NCBI RefSeq assembly: GCF_001969385.1
Contig: NZ_CP014796.1
Span: 2,993,501-3,057,500 of the forward strand
Direction: 5' to 3'
Length of the DNA stretch: 64,000 nt
From: Salipiger profundus
GTDB lineage: Bacteria > Pseudomonadota > Alphaproteobacteria > Rhodobacterales > Rhodobacteraceae
Under the pieces are notes generated by a model, which was not told the DNA's origin, ran no database searches, and worked only from the letters and a program-made list of their open reading frames with translations. Below, one piece after another: positions 1-8,816 of the stretch. Position 1 is the stretch's first letter. The number at the start of each line of letters is the position of its first letter. Made by a program: the position numbers and the translations under genes.

Positions 1-266
1 CACGGTTTGCGGTGCATGGAGCGGGCCCAGTCGCCGGCATGCCGCAGGACGCAGACGATCGCCATGTCGGGCGGGATCGCGGTCATGTGGGGCAGGCCGT
101 GCTTCCATCCGAGATCCTCGGTGGGGCTGAGCGTCGTGTTGCGCCCGATCAGCCGCTTGACGAAATTGGTGCCCGAGCAGCGTTCGCCGAAGACCTGGTA
201 GCGCGTGACCGGATGACCCGTCAGGGCGAACTGCCAGCCCGTTTCGGGGAAATCCTCTGCGATCAT
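1..266 (-). CDS. Sulfotransferase-like P-loop protein (partial)
   Basis: The window edge cuts this minus-strand gene, leaving the first 88 or so residues from an ATG at 266. Near residue 27 the protein reads GERCSGTNFVKRL, which resembles the 5'-phosphosulfate-binding P-loop (RSGTxxL) near the N terminus of sulfotransferases. The following WKHGLP and a beta-strand-like IVCVLRHAGDW fit the second strand of that fold. Codon use matches the neighbours, and the reverse frames carry no better protein. It is divergent from the glycosyltransferase at 383, so the pair may modify a surface polysaccharide. The catalytic C-terminal part is outside the window, so the family call is tentative; another P-loop kinase-like protein is possible. 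Confidence 0.5.
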   Translation of the reverse strand, partial: MIAEDFPETGWQFALTGHPVTRYQVFGERCSGTNFVKRLIGRNTTLSPTEDLGWKHGLPHMTAIPPDMAIVCVLRHAGDWARSMHRKP

Positions 267-382
267 GCGGGCCTCGACGTGGTCTGGCGGTCACGATAGG
301 CGTGCGCCGCACGATTGGCGATTCTCTTTTGCGGGGCGGGTGGATAGGCTTGCCGCGAGCAGTGCGAAGGAGGGCAGGGCGG

Positions 383-1258
383 ATGCAGTCGGTGGCCGCG
401 GCGGTAACGATGGTGCGCGACGACGCCTTCTTCCTCGAAGCGTGGGTGCGCTACTACGGCGGCCTGTTCGGACGCGAAAACTGCTACGTGGTCAATCACG
501 GGCGTGGCGCCGAGGTGGCGCGCATCGCCGAGGGTTGCAACATCATCGGCCTTCCAGGCGATCCGCATCCGAATTTCGACATGAAGCGCTGGCGGCTGTT
601 GAACGGACTGGTGGCTGGGCTGCGCAGCTACTACCGGCAGGTGATCGTGGGCGACGTGGACGAGCTGGTGGTGCTGGACCCGGCCGAGGGGCGCTCGTTG
701 CTCGACTGGCTTGCCGACCAGCCGCTTCGACGGGTGCTCACGCCGGTCGGGCTTGAGGTGATCCACCGGGTCGACCTCGAAGCGGAGCCCATCGGGGCGC
801 AGATCCTCGGGCCGCGACGGCACGTGAGGCTCGCGCCGCATTACTCGAAGCCCTGCGTGATTTCGCTGGGCACGAAGATCTCTCGAGGCGGGCATTTCAC
901 GCAGGCCTCGAAGCTCTTCGCGCCGGATCCGCTTTACCTGTTCCATCTGAAATTCTGCGACTTCGGCCAGTATGTCGAGGCGATGAACCGGCGCAACGCC
1001 GTGACCGAGGCCGTGGGCGTGGGGGTGAAGGACGCTGCGATCGGTCGCCATTGGTTCGCCGAGGCCCGAGGCGAAGACAGGGCCGTCTTCGAGGCCTTCG
1101 CATCGCTTGAGATGCAGGAGGGGTTCGACCTCGGCTGGGTGCGCCGGCGCATGAAGCGAAGCTGGAAGCCGCGCGGGGATACGGGTTACTGGCAGTTCGA
1201 CCGGCCCAATATCGACACGCAGTATCATTTGCCGGAGCGCTTCGTCGGGCAGTTCTGA
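383..1258 (+). CDS. Family 2-type glycosyltransferase (Glyco_tranf_2_4-like)
   Basis: The 291-residue product starts with a short strand (VAAAVTMVRDDAFFLEAWVR) typical of the Glyco_tranf_2_4 family found in roseobacters, in which a sugar nucleotide is bound by a GT-A fold. GDVDELVVLD near residue 92 supplies the DxD-type metal-binding motif. The ATG at 383 is preceded by a strong AGGAGGG about nine bases upstream, whereas an upstream in-frame ATG at 302 would add 27 arginine-rich residues of no recognisable fold and has no ribosome binding site. No membrane segments or signal peptide are seen, so it should be cytosolic. The divergent neighbour looks like a sulfotransferase, which suggests a glycan-modifying role. 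The donor and acceptor cannot be told from sequence. Confidence 0.7.
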   Translation: MQSVAAAVTMVRDDAFFLEAWVRYYGGLFGRENCYVVNHGRGAEVARIAEGCNIIGLPGDPHPNFDMKRWRLLNGLVAGLRSYYRQVIVGDVDELVVLDPAEGRSLLDWLADQPLRRVLTPVGLEVIHRVDLEAEPIGAQILGPRRHVRLAPHYSKPCVISLGTKISRGGHFTQASKLFAPDPLYLFHLKFCDFGQYVEAMNRRNAVTEAVGVGVKDAAIGRHWFAEARGEDRAVFEAFASLEMQEGFDLGWVRRRMKRSWKPRGDTGYWQFDRPNIDTQYHLPERFVGQF

Positions 1259-1271
1259 GGCGCAGTCGCGA

Positions 1272-1814
1272 TCAGTAGCTCCCGGGTGTGGTCGCGAGCG
1301 ACGCCGTTGTCAGCTCTGCGGGCAGAACGGTCGAGACGCTTTCCGAGGCACTCAAGATCATGGCCTGGGCGTTGCCGTCGAGCAGCCCGAACGCGGTCTC
1401 GTAGACGCTGGCCGGCGTGTAGAACAGCGCGGCGGCGGCGATTGCGCCGACGAGCAGCCGGCCAGACGGGGTGCCGCGCCGTGCCCTGCGCCGCGCGATC
1501 AGGAAGCGCACGAGATGCAGCGCAAGCATGACCGCCGAGACCGCCAGAAGCGCGGCCAGCCCGTAGATCACGTAGTCGTGGTAGCGCTCGGGCAGGTCCC
1601 CCTGGCGGAGGCTTATCTCGATATGGTCGCGTTTCCGGGCGACCGAGAACATGAAGTAGGCCCAGATGAAGCCAGCCATCATCATCAGGTAGGGGTGTTG
1701 GACCTGTGCGGTGCCATGATTGTTCGCCGGGGTCGCGCCGTTTTGCGCAGACAGACGATGCAGACGCGCGGTGAAGTCATCATGCGTCATCTTGCGGAAC
1801 GCATATTTTCTCAT
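1272..1814 (-). CDS. Hypothetical membrane protein
   Basis: I do not recognise a family. The 180-residue protein has a polar N terminus of about 40 residues, then three likely membrane segments near residues 44-60 (LMMMAGFIWAYFMFSV), 83-105 (YVIYGLAALLAVSAVMLAL) and 118-135 (LLVGAIAAAALFYTPASV), with an arginine-rich cytoplasmic loop (RRRARRG) between the last two. It converges on the glycosyltransferase, 13 bp from its stop. The start at 1814 has only a weak ribosome binding site; an internal ATG at 1790 (MTHDDFTARL) is an alternative. Third-position GC agrees with neighbouring genes, so it is probably real. Confidence 0.6.
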   Translation of the reverse strand: MRKYAFRKMTHDDFTARLHRLSAQNGATPANNHGTAQVQHPYLMMMAGFIWAYFMFSVARKRDHIEISLRQGDLPERYHDYVIYGLAALLAVSAVMLALHLVRFLIARRRARRGTPSGRLLVGAIAAAALFYTPASVYETAFGLLDGNAQAMILSASESVSTVLPAELTTASLATTPGSY

Positions 1815-2026
1815 GGGTCGTGCCCCCGGGCCGTGTATTCATACTCTCGTCACGGTTCCGGCGGCCCCGGGCGCGGCCCTGCGCATGTGGGGATGATCCG
1901 TTACCGACCTTTTAAGGGGTAGGGGCAAAAAGTGGCGAATTCGTGCGCAGTTTGCGTCGGGGGCGGTGTTTCACTGTGGCGGATCGCGTGGATTTTCCTG
2001 CATTTCGTGGGGTGTTGAACAGCGAA

Positions 2027-2054
2027 ACGCCGCCTCTTTTCCGGGAGGCGGCGT
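2027..2054 (-). terminator. Hairpin downstream of the dipeptidase gene
   Basis: A 10-bp perfect stem (ACGCCGCCTC/GAGGCGGCGT) with an 8-base loop lies in the gap left of the M20 peptidase. On the minus strand it is followed only by a short T-rich stretch, so it is a moderate terminator candidate. It lies just beyond the extra copy of the peptidase 3' end, which suggests it once followed the gene directly. Confidence 0.5.
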
Positions 2055-2087
2055 CTGCTGGTCTGTCATTCTCTGCGTCCGAGGCCG

Positions 2088-2148
2088 GACCCGGCTCAGG
2101 CGCTCATCGCGGCGAGGATACGGGCCCAGCTGCGGGTGCCCTTGTGGA
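2088..2148. repeat. 61-bp direct repeat, copy 1 (relic of dipeptidase 3' end)
   Basis: This 61-bp stretch matches 2235-2295 with one mismatch (A at 2120, G at 2267). Copy 2 is the real 3' end of the minus-strand M20 dipeptidase gene, so copy 1 repeats its last codons and stop outside the gene. The 86 bp between the copies hold a hairpin. Confidence 0.9.
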
Positions 2149-2162
2149 GTGAGGCGCGCCCG

Positions 2163-2187
2163 GAAACCGCTCTGGGGGAGCGGTTTC
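2163..2187. other. Perfect 10-bp hairpin between the 61-bp repeats
   Basis: GAAACCGCTC and GAGCGGTTTC pair perfectly around a TGGGG loop. It lies inside the 86-bp spacer between the two 61-bp repeats. It could end transcription of the dipeptidase in its present form, although no U-run follows on either strand. Confidence 0.5.
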
Positions 2188-2234
2188 AGCGCCGAACGGG
2201 CGGAGCCCGCGTGAGCTTCCACGGCGGACGGTCA

Positions 2235-2295
2235 GACCCGGCTCAGGCGCTCATCGCGGCGAGGATGCGGGCCCAGCTGCGGGTGCCCTTGTGGA
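2235..2295. repeat. 61-bp direct repeat, copy 2 (within dipeptidase gene end)
   Basis: The copy partly coincides with the last codons of the M20 dipeptidase, and its stop codon lies at 2243-2245. It is identical to 2088-2148 except at one base. The start-to-start distance is 147 bp. Confidence 0.9.
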
Positions 2296-3616
2296 AGCTC
2301 TCGAGGTCATACTTCTCGTTGGGCGAGTGGATCTGGTCGTCGTCCTTGCCCCAGCCCACGAGCATCGCGTCCATGCCGAGGATCTTCTTGAAGTAGCCCG
2401 CGATCGGGATCGAGCCGCCGCAGCCGGCATAGGCCGCCGGGTCGGGCCATTCGTCCGACAGCGCCTTGCGCGCGGCCTCGAAGGCGGGATGGGTGGTCTC
2501 CATCTGCGAGGCGGGCGAGCAGCTGTGGTCGGTCCAGGTCACCTTGCAGTCCGCCGGCACCTGCGCCTCGAGCCACGCGCGGAAGTTCTTGCGGATCGCC
2601 TCGGGGTCCTGCGTGCCAACCAGCCGGAAGCTGATCTTGGCGTGGGCCTCGCTGGGCAGCACGGTCTTGAAGCCCTCGCCGGTGTAGCCCGACCAGATGC
2701 CGTTGATCTCGGCGGTGGGGCGCGCCCAGATCATCTCGAGCGGGGTCACGTCCTTTTCGCCCGCCGGGATCGACAGTCCGACGTCGCCGAGGAACGCCTT
2801 GTCGTCGAAGCCGAGGCCCTCCCACTGAGCCTTGATCTCGGGGGTGAGCTCCGGCACGCCCTCGTAGAGTTCGGGCACCTGGATGCGGCCGTCGTCGTCG
2901 AAGAGCTTGCCGAGGATGCGCGTCAGCACCCGCGCCGGGTTCATCGCGATACCGCCATACATGCCCGAATGCAGGTCCTTGCTCGGGCCGGTGATGGTGA
3001 CTTCCTCGCCCAGCAGACCGCGCAGCATGGTCATGATCGCCGGTGTCTTCGACTGGAAGAGGCCGGTGTCGCAGATCAGCGCCAGCTCCGAGGTCAGCTC
3101 CTCGGCGTTCTCCTTCATGAACGGCACGAGCGACGGCGAGCCGCTCTCTTCCTCGCCCTCGAGGAAGAAGGTGATCTTGCAGGGCAGCGATCCGTGCTCG
3201 GCCTTCCAAGCCCGGCAGGCCTCGATGAAGGTCATCAGCTGGCCCTTGTCGTCGGCCGCGCCGCGGCCGCGGATCACCTTGCCCTTGGGGGTCTCCTCGA
3301 TCGCCGGGTCGAAGGGTTCGCGGTCCCAGAGGTTCAGCGGGTCCACCGGCTGCACGTCGTAGTGGCCGTAGAACAGGATGTGCGGGCCGGGGCCGTCGAC
3401 GTGGCCCACCACCATCGGGTGGCCGGGGGTGGGGCGCTTCTCGGCGTCGACGCCGATGGATTTCAGATCCTCGACCAGCCAGTCCGCCGCGCGCTCGCAC
3501 TCTGCCTTGTAGGCCGGGTCGGTCGAGATCGAGGGGATGCGCAGCAGCTCGATCAGACGGTCGGTGGCGGCGGGAAGGTCGGTGTCGATGCGGGAAAGGA
3601 CGGCGTCGAGTGACAT
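2243..3616 (-). CDS. M20 family dipeptidase
   Basis: A 457-residue cytosolic metallopeptidase of the M20 family (DUG1/CNDP/PepV-like) that hydrolyses dipeptides or similar amides using two metal ions. Visible motifs, in order, are FYGHYDVQPVDP (metal-binding His/Asp), GRGAADDKGQLM (bridging Asp), EGEEESGSPSL (general-base Glu-Glu), the dimerisation-domain HSGMYGG, and the C-terminal metal-binding His in DDDQIHSPNEKYD. The ATG at 3616 is preceded by AGGAG. An upstream start would add 18 residues with no ribosome binding site. Length is normal for the family. Its 3' end is partially duplicated just downstream. It stands alone on the minus strand; the substrate is not predictable. Confidence 0.9.
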   Translation of the reverse strand: MSLDAVLSRIDTDLPAATDRLIELLRIPSISTDPAYKAECERAADWLVEDLKSIGVDAEKRPTPGHPMVVGHVDGPGPHILFYGHYDVQPVDPLNLWDREPFDPAIEETPKGKVIRGRGAADDKGQLMTFIEACRAWKAEHGSLPCKITFFLEGEEESGSPSLVPFMKENAEELTSELALICDTGLFQSKTPAIMTMLRGLLGEEVTITGPSKDLHSGMYGGIAMNPARVLTRILGKLFDDDGRIQVPELYEGVPELTPEIKAQWEGLGFDDKAFLGDVGLSIPAGEKDVTPLEMIWARPTAEINGIWSGYTGEGFKTVLPSEAHAKISFRLVGTQDPEAIRKNFRAWLEAQVPADCKVTWTDHSCSPASQMETTHPAFEAARKALSDEWPDPAAYAGCGGSIPIAGYFKKILGMDAMLVGWGKDDDQIHSPNEKYDLESFHKGTRSWARILAAMSA

Positions 3617-3689
3617 CGCGGGCTCCTGAATGCGGTCAATTTGGCGCGAGCCTAGCACCGCACCCGGCACTGTCCAGAGCGGGACACAG

Positions 3690-4022
3690 CTAGAGCGTCA
3701 CGACCGCGAGACCGGCCAGCACCAGCCCCGCGCCAAGCGCCTGCCGCAGGCTCAGCCCCTCGCCGATCATCGTGGCATAGAGCATCACGAGCACCGTCTC
3801 GGCGACGAGGATGGCGATGTAGACGACCGAGAGGTCGGCCTTGCGCATGAGCAGCGCCTCGGCCAGGAAGGCGAGCAGGAAACCCAGTGTTCCCAGAACG
3901 ATACCCACGTCAGGGTGGCCTTGCGAAACCAGCTTGATGCCCGCAGTGGCGACGGCGTAGCCGAACGCGGTGCCGAGGATGAGAAACGTCGAGGGCAGGG
4001 ACAGGGCAAATGCGGACGTCAT
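3690..4022 (-). CDS. SMR/EmrE-like small membrane protein
   Basis: The 110-residue protein has four hydrophobic segments (about residues 6-24, 32-49, 57-76 and 86-108) and the layout of EmrE-type small multidrug resistance or EamA half-proteins. Such proteins work as dimers in the inner membrane, exporting cationic compounds or other small metabolites. The ATG at 4022 is preceded by GAGGA five bases upstream; a longer reading from 4076 lacks a ribosome binding site. A conserved Glu in the first helix, as in EmrE, is not evident, so drug export is uncertain. It is monocistronic and divergent from hemA. Confidence 0.65.
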   Translation of the reverse strand: MTSAFALSLPSTFLILGTAFGYAVATAGIKLVSQGHPDVGIVLGTLGFLLAFLAEALLMRKADLSVVYIAILVAETVLVMLYATMIGEGLSLRQALGAGLVLAGLAVVTL

Positions 4023-4182
4023 GGAAAATCCTCGAAAAGAAGCCGGGATGTATCGAAATGCAAATATCCGGACCATCGCGAAATGCGTGCCATGGGCGGG
4101 CAGGGGCCGCCGGGTGACGATGTGCCGATCGGCGACAAAAGGCGAGTAAGGGAAACCCGACCCGACTTGTCATCCGAAAGTC

Positions 4183-4196
4183 TTGATGCAAATCAA
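4183..4196 (+). promoter_or_regulatory. FNR/FnrL-type box upstream of hemA
   Basis: TTGAT-GCAA-ATCAA is a perfect match to the FNR consensus TTGAT-N4-ATCAA. It lies about 145 bp before the hemA start. In Rhodobacter, hemA is known to be controlled by FnrL in response to oxygen, which makes this a functional candidate and not a chance match. Confidence 0.8.
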
Positions 4197-4339
4197 GGCT
4201 GCGACACTTAGCATCGTTCTAAACCGTGGACAGAAAGATGTGTGAGCGGTATCCATTCACGAACGTGAATGCGGAAAAGCCGCAGAGAGACCGCGCAGCC
4301 TCGGACAACGACGCGGCCAGACCAAGGAAGGAGATACCG

Positions 4340-5563
4340 GTGGATTACACCGCGAAGCTCGACGACGCCCTGAACCGCCTGCACGACGAAGGCCGCTATC
4401 GGACCTTCATCGACATCGAGCGCAAGAAGGGCCAGTTTCCGCATGCGACCTGGCGCAAGGACGATGGCTCGGAACAGCCGATCACCGTCTGGTGCGGCAA
4501 CGACTACCTCGGGATGGGGCAGAACCCGGCGGTGCTCGAGGCCATGCACGAGGCCATCGACGCCACGGGCGCCGGCTCGGGCGGAACGCGCAACATCTCG
4601 GGCACCACGGTCTACCACAAGCGCCTCGAGGCCGAGCTCGCCGACCTTCACGGCAAGGAATCGGCGCTGGTCTTCTCGTCGGCCTACATCGCAAACGACG
4701 CGACGCTCTCGACGCTGCCGAAGCTGTTCCCCGGTCTCATCATCTACTCCGACGAGTTGAACCATGCCTCGATGATCGAGGGCATCAAGCGCAACGGCGG
4801 CGCCAAGCGGATCTTCCGGCACAACGACGTCGCGCATCTGCGCGAGCTTCTGGCCGCCGACGATCCGCGTGCGCCCAAGCTCATCGCCTTTGAATCGGTC
4901 TACTCGATGGACGGCGACTTCGGCCCGATCGAGGAGATCTGCGACCTTGCCGACGAGTTCGGCGCGCTGACCTATCTCGACGAGGTGCATGCGGTCGGCA
5001 TGTATGGCCCGCGCGGCGGCGGCGTGGCCGAGCGCGACCGGCTGGCGCATCGCATCGACATCATCAACGGCACGCTGGGCAAGGCCTTCGGCGTCTTCGG
5101 CGGCTACATCGCGGCCACCGCCAAGATGTGCGACGCGATCCGTTCCTATGCGCCGGGCTTCATCTTCACCACCTCGATCCCACCGGCCATCGCCGCGGGT
5201 GCGGCGGCCTCGATCGCGCATCTCAAGCGGGACCAGGAGCTGCGTGACAGGCACCAGACCCAGGCGAAGATCCTCAAGACCCGGCTGAAGGGCATGGGCC
5301 TTCCGATCATCGACCACGGCAGCCACATCGTGCCGGTCATCGTCGGTGACCCGGTCCATACAAAGAAGCTGTCGGACATGCTGCTCGACGGCTACGGGAT
5401 CTACGTGCAGCCGATCAACTTCCCGACGGTGCCGCGCGGGACCGAGCGTCTGCGCTTCACGCCGTCGCCGGTCCACGGGCCCGAAGAGATGGACAAGCTG
5501 GTGCGCGCACTCGATGCGCTCTGGTCGCATTGCGCACTCAACCGCCAGGAACTGAGCGCCTGA
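4340..5563 (+). CDS. hemA: 5-aminolevulinate synthase
   Basis: This PLP enzyme condenses glycine and succinyl-CoA to 5-aminolevulinate, the first step of heme and tetrapyrrole synthesis by the C4 (Shemin) route typical of alphaproteobacteria. The 407-residue product follows the Rhodobacter enzyme almost throughout: [18 protein letters not shown] at the start, [41 protein letters not shown], and [13 protein letters not shown] with the PLP lysine at residue 248. I chose the GTG at 4340 because AGGAAGGAG precedes it and the length then equals the family's; an earlier ATG at 4226 adds 38 unrelated residues. A perfect FNR box lies upstream, so oxygen control is likely. It appears monocistronic, with a strong terminator downstream. 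Confidence 0.96.
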   Translation: MDYTAKLDDALNRLHDEGRYRTFIDIERKKGQFPHATWRKDDGSEQPITVWCGNDYLGMGQNPAVLEAMHEAIDATGAGSGGTRNISGTTVYHKRLEAELADLHGKESALVFSSAYIANDATLSTLPKLFPGLIIYSDELNHASMIEGIKRNGGAKRIFRHNDVAHLRELLAADDPRAPKLIAFESVYSMDGDFGPIEEICDLADEFGALTYLDEVHAVGMYGPRGGGVAERDRLAHRIDIINGTLGKAFGVFGGYIAATAKMCDAIRSYAPGFIFTTSIPPAIAAGAAASIAHLKRDQELRDRHQTQAKILKTRLKGMGLPIIDHGSHIVPVIVGDPVHTKKLSDMLLDGYGIYVQPINFPTVPRGTERLRFTPSPVHGPEEMDKLVRALDALWSHCALNRQELSA

Positions 5564-5595
5564 CGCGCCGCGTCGCGGCGTCTCCCGAGTTCGTG

Positions 5596-5631
5596 AAAGG
5601 CCCCCCGGAAAGCCTGTCCGGGGGCCTTTCT
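5596..5631 (+). terminator. Rho-independent terminator of hemA
   Basis: AAAGGCCCCC(C)GG pairs with CCGGGGGCCTTT, giving a 12-bp stem with one bulged C and a 9-base loop. A short T-run is built into the stem. It lies 33 bp past the hemA stop. Confidence 0.8.
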
Positions 5632-5909
5632 GCACCAAGTGCGAAGGGTTCGCGGCGGCTCTGAAGGCACCGCCGAGGCCGCCCGTGATGGGTGAATCCG
5701 CGTTTTCTTTGAAACGTTTCCGTCCGGCGCGGCGTTGGACGAGAGTTTAATCGTCCCGTCGCGGTTCTGCGCAGAACCACGCTCATGCCCCGTGGAATGC
5801 CTGTAAAAGCAGTTGTTCTGTGCTAACGTTGTATCAATAAAACACGTGACGCGAATCGCGAATGCGTGAGTGGGCAGGAACTTGGGACAGCGGTAACTGG
5901 ATTGGACGC
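5632..5909 (+). other. Gap upstream of the RodZ-like gene
   Basis: This stretch is visibly less GC-rich towards its right end (5815-5850, with TTGTATCAATAAAACA) and probably carries the promoter of the RodZ-like gene. I see no RNA gene or repeat in it. Confidence 0.4.
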
Positions 5910-7544
5910 ATGATCGGGCGGAAATCCTCTCGTAAGCCGGAAGATGTCAGCGACGAAGGCCCGCGCGGCTTCGACGACTTCGCGTTGCGCCTTGGCGACG
6001 TGATGCGTGGCGAGCGCGCCACGATGGGCAAATCTCTTCTGGACGTGCAGCGCGAACTGCGCATCAAGGCGAGTTATATCGCCGCCATCGAGAACAGCGA
6101 CCCCTCGGCCTTCGACACGCCCGGTTTCATCGCCGGCTACGTGCGGTCCTATGCCCGCTATCTCGGGATGGACCCCGACGAATGCTACCAGCTCTTCTGC
6201 CATGAAAGCGGCTTCTCGGTCGCGCACGGGATGTCCGACAAGGCGTCCTCGGTCCGCAAGATCGAGCCCGGCGAAACACCGCGTCCGGTGGCCCGCGATC
6301 CTTTCGAGGAGCCGCGCATGCCTTTCGCGCCGGCGGGCGAGTCCTTCCTGTCGCGGGTCGAGCCCGGTGCCATCGGATCGGTGCTCGTGCTGATCGCGCT
6401 CATCGGCGGCATCGGTTACGGTGGCTGGTCGGTGCTGCGCGAAGTGCAGCGCGTACAACTCGCCCCCGTCGACCAGACCCCGGTGGTTCTCAGCGAACTC
6501 GATCCGCTCGACGGCGCCACTGCTGTGCCGCAGGACGAAGATGACGAGGTGGCGAAGGCTGCAAGCGCCGATGGGATGGGGGCGTTCTCGCCGCCGGGCG
6601 CCGACGCGATGGATCGCCTCTACCGGCCGCAGGCGCTTGATGTGCCGGTGTTGGTTGCCCGTGATGCGCCGATCTCCTCGCTCGATCCGTCGACCGTCGG
6701 GGCCTTTGCACAGCGCGGGATGACCGCGCCGTCGGCCGTCGCCGCGCCCGACGGTTCCGAGCGCCAGTTCGCGCAGGTCGTGCCCCAGCCTCCGCGCCAG
6801 ACCGTGCCCGCATCGGCCACCGGTAGCGACGTTACCCTCGTGGCGGTACGGCCCGCATGGGTGCGCGTGCGCAGCGGCAGTGGCGAAGTGCTCTATGAGC
6901 GCGTGATGAATGCCGGCGATACCTGGAACGTGCCGGACAACGTCGTCGAGCCGCAGCTCAATGTAGGCGAGTCCGGTGCCATCTATTTCGCGATGAACGG
7001 TCAGACCTATGGTCCGGTCGGTCCTGCCGGCACCGTGACCCGTGACCTGACGCTCGAGCCCGAGTTGCTCAATGCCGCCTACGAGCCCGCCGATCCGCAG
7101 CGCGACGGCGATCTTGAGCGCATCCTCGGAGACCTCACGCAGTTCGCCGACGCGGGCGGCACCGAGGCCACGCCCGGGCGTCCCAAGGTGCTCGAGGACA
7201 GCGCCCCCGGCGTGATGATGATCGCCGTGCGCCCGGCTTGGGTGCGGGTGCGCGCCGCCGACGGGTCGGTGATCTACGAGGCGACGATGAGCGAGGGTGA
7301 CACCTTCCAGTTGCCGGCGACCGAAGAGCCCGCGACGCTGCGCGTGGGCGAGTCGGGCGCGATCTACTTCGCCGTCAACGGTCAGACCTATGGGCCGGCC
7401 GGGCAGGCCGGCGCGGTGACGAAGAACCTCGCGATGTCGGTCGACAACCTCACGACGACCTACCAGGTGGCCGACGCCTCGCGCGATGCCGCGCTGGAGC
7501 GGGTCGTTGCCGAGCTCAACGCGGCGCCCACCCTGACAGATTGA
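5910..7544 (+). CDS. RodZ-like HTH membrane protein with two C-terminal DUF4115 units
   Basis: The 544-residue protein starts with a cytoplasmic HTH_25-type domain (about residues 23-100: LGDVMRGERATMGKSLLDVQ, KASYIAAIENSD, PGFIAGYVRSYARYLGMDPD). One membrane helix follows near residues 150-172 (IGSVLVLIALIGGIGYGGW), then a Pro/Asp-rich linker. Two copies of the RodZ C-terminal domain lie near 307-405 and 434-540; each contains VRPAWVRVR and VGESGAIYFA.NGQTYGP. In RodZ the HTH end binds MreB and the periplasmic end helps keep rod shape. A single copy of the last domain is usual. The ATG at 5910 fits the domain start, though an in-frame ATG at 5862 is possible; neither has a good ribosome binding site. 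ispG follows, as it does beside rodZ in many proteobacteria. Confidence 0.85.
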   Translation: MIGRKSSRKPEDVSDEGPRGFDDFALRLGDVMRGERATMGKSLLDVQRELRIKASYIAAIENSDPSAFDTPGFIAGYVRSYARYLGMDPDECYQLFCHESGFSVAHGMSDKASSVRKIEPGETPRPVARDPFEEPRMPFAPAGESFLSRVEPGAIGSVLVLIALIGGIGYGGWSVLREVQRVQLAPVDQTPVVLSELDPLDGATAVPQDEDDEVAKAASADGMGAFSPPGADAMDRLYRPQALDVPVLVARDAPISSLDPSTVGAFAQRGMTAPSAVAAPDGSERQFAQVVPQPPRQTVPASATGSDVTLVAVRPAWVRVRSGSGEVLYERVMNAGDTWNVPDNVVEPQLNVGESGAIYFAMNGQTYGPVGPAGTVTRDLTLEPELLNAAYEPADPQRDGDLERILGDLTQFADAGGTEATPGRPKVLEDSAPGVMMIAVRPAWVRVRAADGSVIYEATMSEGDTFQLPATEEPATLRVGESGAIYFAVNGQTYGPAGQAGAVTKNLAMSVDNLTTTYQVADASRDAALERVVAELNAAPTLTD

Positions 7545-7552
7545 TCGAGCGC

Positions 7553-7572
7553 TCCGGCACGCCTGTGCCGGA
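7553..7572 (+). terminator. Hairpin after the RodZ-like gene
   Basis: TCCGGCAC-GCCT-GTGCCGGA is a perfect 8-bp stem 9 bp after the stop. No U-run follows, so transcription may be attenuated and not stopped before ispG. Confidence 0.45.
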
Positions 7573-7682
7573 AGCGTGAGCAGGCACGGCTGACTGTTTT
7601 CGGCAATCGCCCTTTTGTCGGGGCGGCAAGATCGCTAGATTGCGCGGGAAGTCAGCAACGCTCTCTGGAGGGGCTTTCCCGC

Positions 7683-8813
7683 ATGAGCCACAACCCAATC
7701 CGTCCCTGGCGCAACATCGAGCGCCGCAAGTCGCGCCGGATCATGGTGGGCGACGTGCCCGTGGGCGGTGACGCACCGATCAGCGTCCAGACCATGACCA
7801 ACACCATCACGACCGACGTCAAGGCGACGGTGGAGCAGGTCCAGCGCGCCGCCGAGGCGGGGGCGGACATCGTGCGTGTCTCGGTGCCCGATGAAGACAG
7901 TTCGCGGGCGCTCAAGGAAATCGTGCGCGAGAGCCCGGTGCCGATCGTCGCGGACATTCACTTCCACTACAAGCGCGGGATCGAGGCCGCCGAGGCCGGC
8001 GCCGCCTGCCTGCGCATCAACCCCGGCAACATCGGCAGCGAGGAGCGCGTGCGCGAGGTCATCGCCGCCGCCCGCGATCACGGCTGCTCGATGCGGATCG
8101 GCGTCAACGGTGGCTCGCTCGAGAAGCACCTGCTGGAGAAATACGGCGAGCCGTGTCCCGAGGCGATGGTCGAGTCCGCGCTCGATCATATCCGAATTCT
8201 CGAGGACAACGATTTCCACGAGTTCAAGATCTCGGTGAAGGCGTCCGACGTCTTCCTGTCGTCGGCGGCCTACATGGGTCTAGCCGAGGCCACCGACAAG
8301 CCGCTCCATCTCGGTATCACCGAGGCCGGCGGTCTGACCTCGGGCACCATCAAGAGCGCCATCGGCCTCGGCCAGCTTCTCTGGATGGGCATCGGCGACA
8401 CGCTGCGCGTCTCGCTCTCGGCCGACCCGGTCGAAGAGGTCAAGGTCGGCTACGAGATCCTCAAGTCGCTCGGCCTGCGCCACCGCGGCGTGAACATCAT
8501 CTCGTGTCCGTCCTGCGCGCGGCAGGGCTTCGACGTCATCAAGACGGTCGAGAAGCTCGAGGAACGGCTTGAGCACATCAAGACGCCGATGAGCCTGTCG
8601 ATCATCGGCTGCGTGGTGAACGGCCCGGGCGAGGCGCTGATGACCGACGTTGGCTTCACCGGCGGCGGCGCCGGGCGCGGCATGGTCTATCTCGCGGGCA
8701 AGAAGTCGCATTCGATGTCCAACGAGCAGATGATCGACCATATCGTCGAGGAGGTCGAGAAGAAGGCCGCCGAGATCGAAGCGCAGCCCAAGACGCCGGA
8801 AGCGGCGGAGTAG
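7683..8813 (+). CDS. ispG: 4-hydroxy-3-methylbut-2-en-1-yl diphosphate synthase
   Basis: IspG (GcpE) reduces 2-C-methyl-D-erythritol 2,4-cyclodiphosphate to HMBPP in the penultimate step of the MEP isoprenoid pathway, using a [4Fe-4S] cluster. The 376-residue product has the N-terminal TIM-barrel motifs [26 protein letters not shown] and LRINPGNIG. The C-terminal domain carries the cluster cysteines in [12 protein letters not shown] and [10 protein letters not shown]. The ATG at 7683 is preceded by TGGAGGGG. Length is usual for the bacterial enzyme. It lies downstream of the RodZ-like gene and 3 bp before a sensor kinase gene, probably in one transcript. Confidence 0.96.
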   Translation: MSHNPIRPWRNIERRKSRRIMVGDVPVGGDAPISVQTMTNTITTDVKATVEQVQRAAEAGADIVRVSVPDEDSSRALKEIVRESPVPIVADIHFHYKRGIEAAEAGAACLRINPGNIGSEERVREVIAAARDHGCSMRIGVNGGSLEKHLLEKYGEPCPEAMVESALDHIRILEDNDFHEFKISVKASDVFLSSAAYMGLAEATDKPLHLGITEAGGLTSGTIKSAIGLGQLLWMGIGDTLRVSLSADPVEEVKVGYEILKSLGLRHRGVNIISCPSCARQGFDVIKTVEKLEERLEHIKTPMSLSIIGCVVNGPGEALMTDVGFTGGGAGRGMVYLAGKKSHSMSNEQMIDHIVEEVEKKAAEIEAQPKTPEAAE

Positions 8814-8816
8814 GAC

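Noticed and set aside
4226..4339. Earlier ATG for hemA adding 38 residues
   Set aside because: No ribosome binding site; the GTG at 4340 has a strong one and gives the usual family length.
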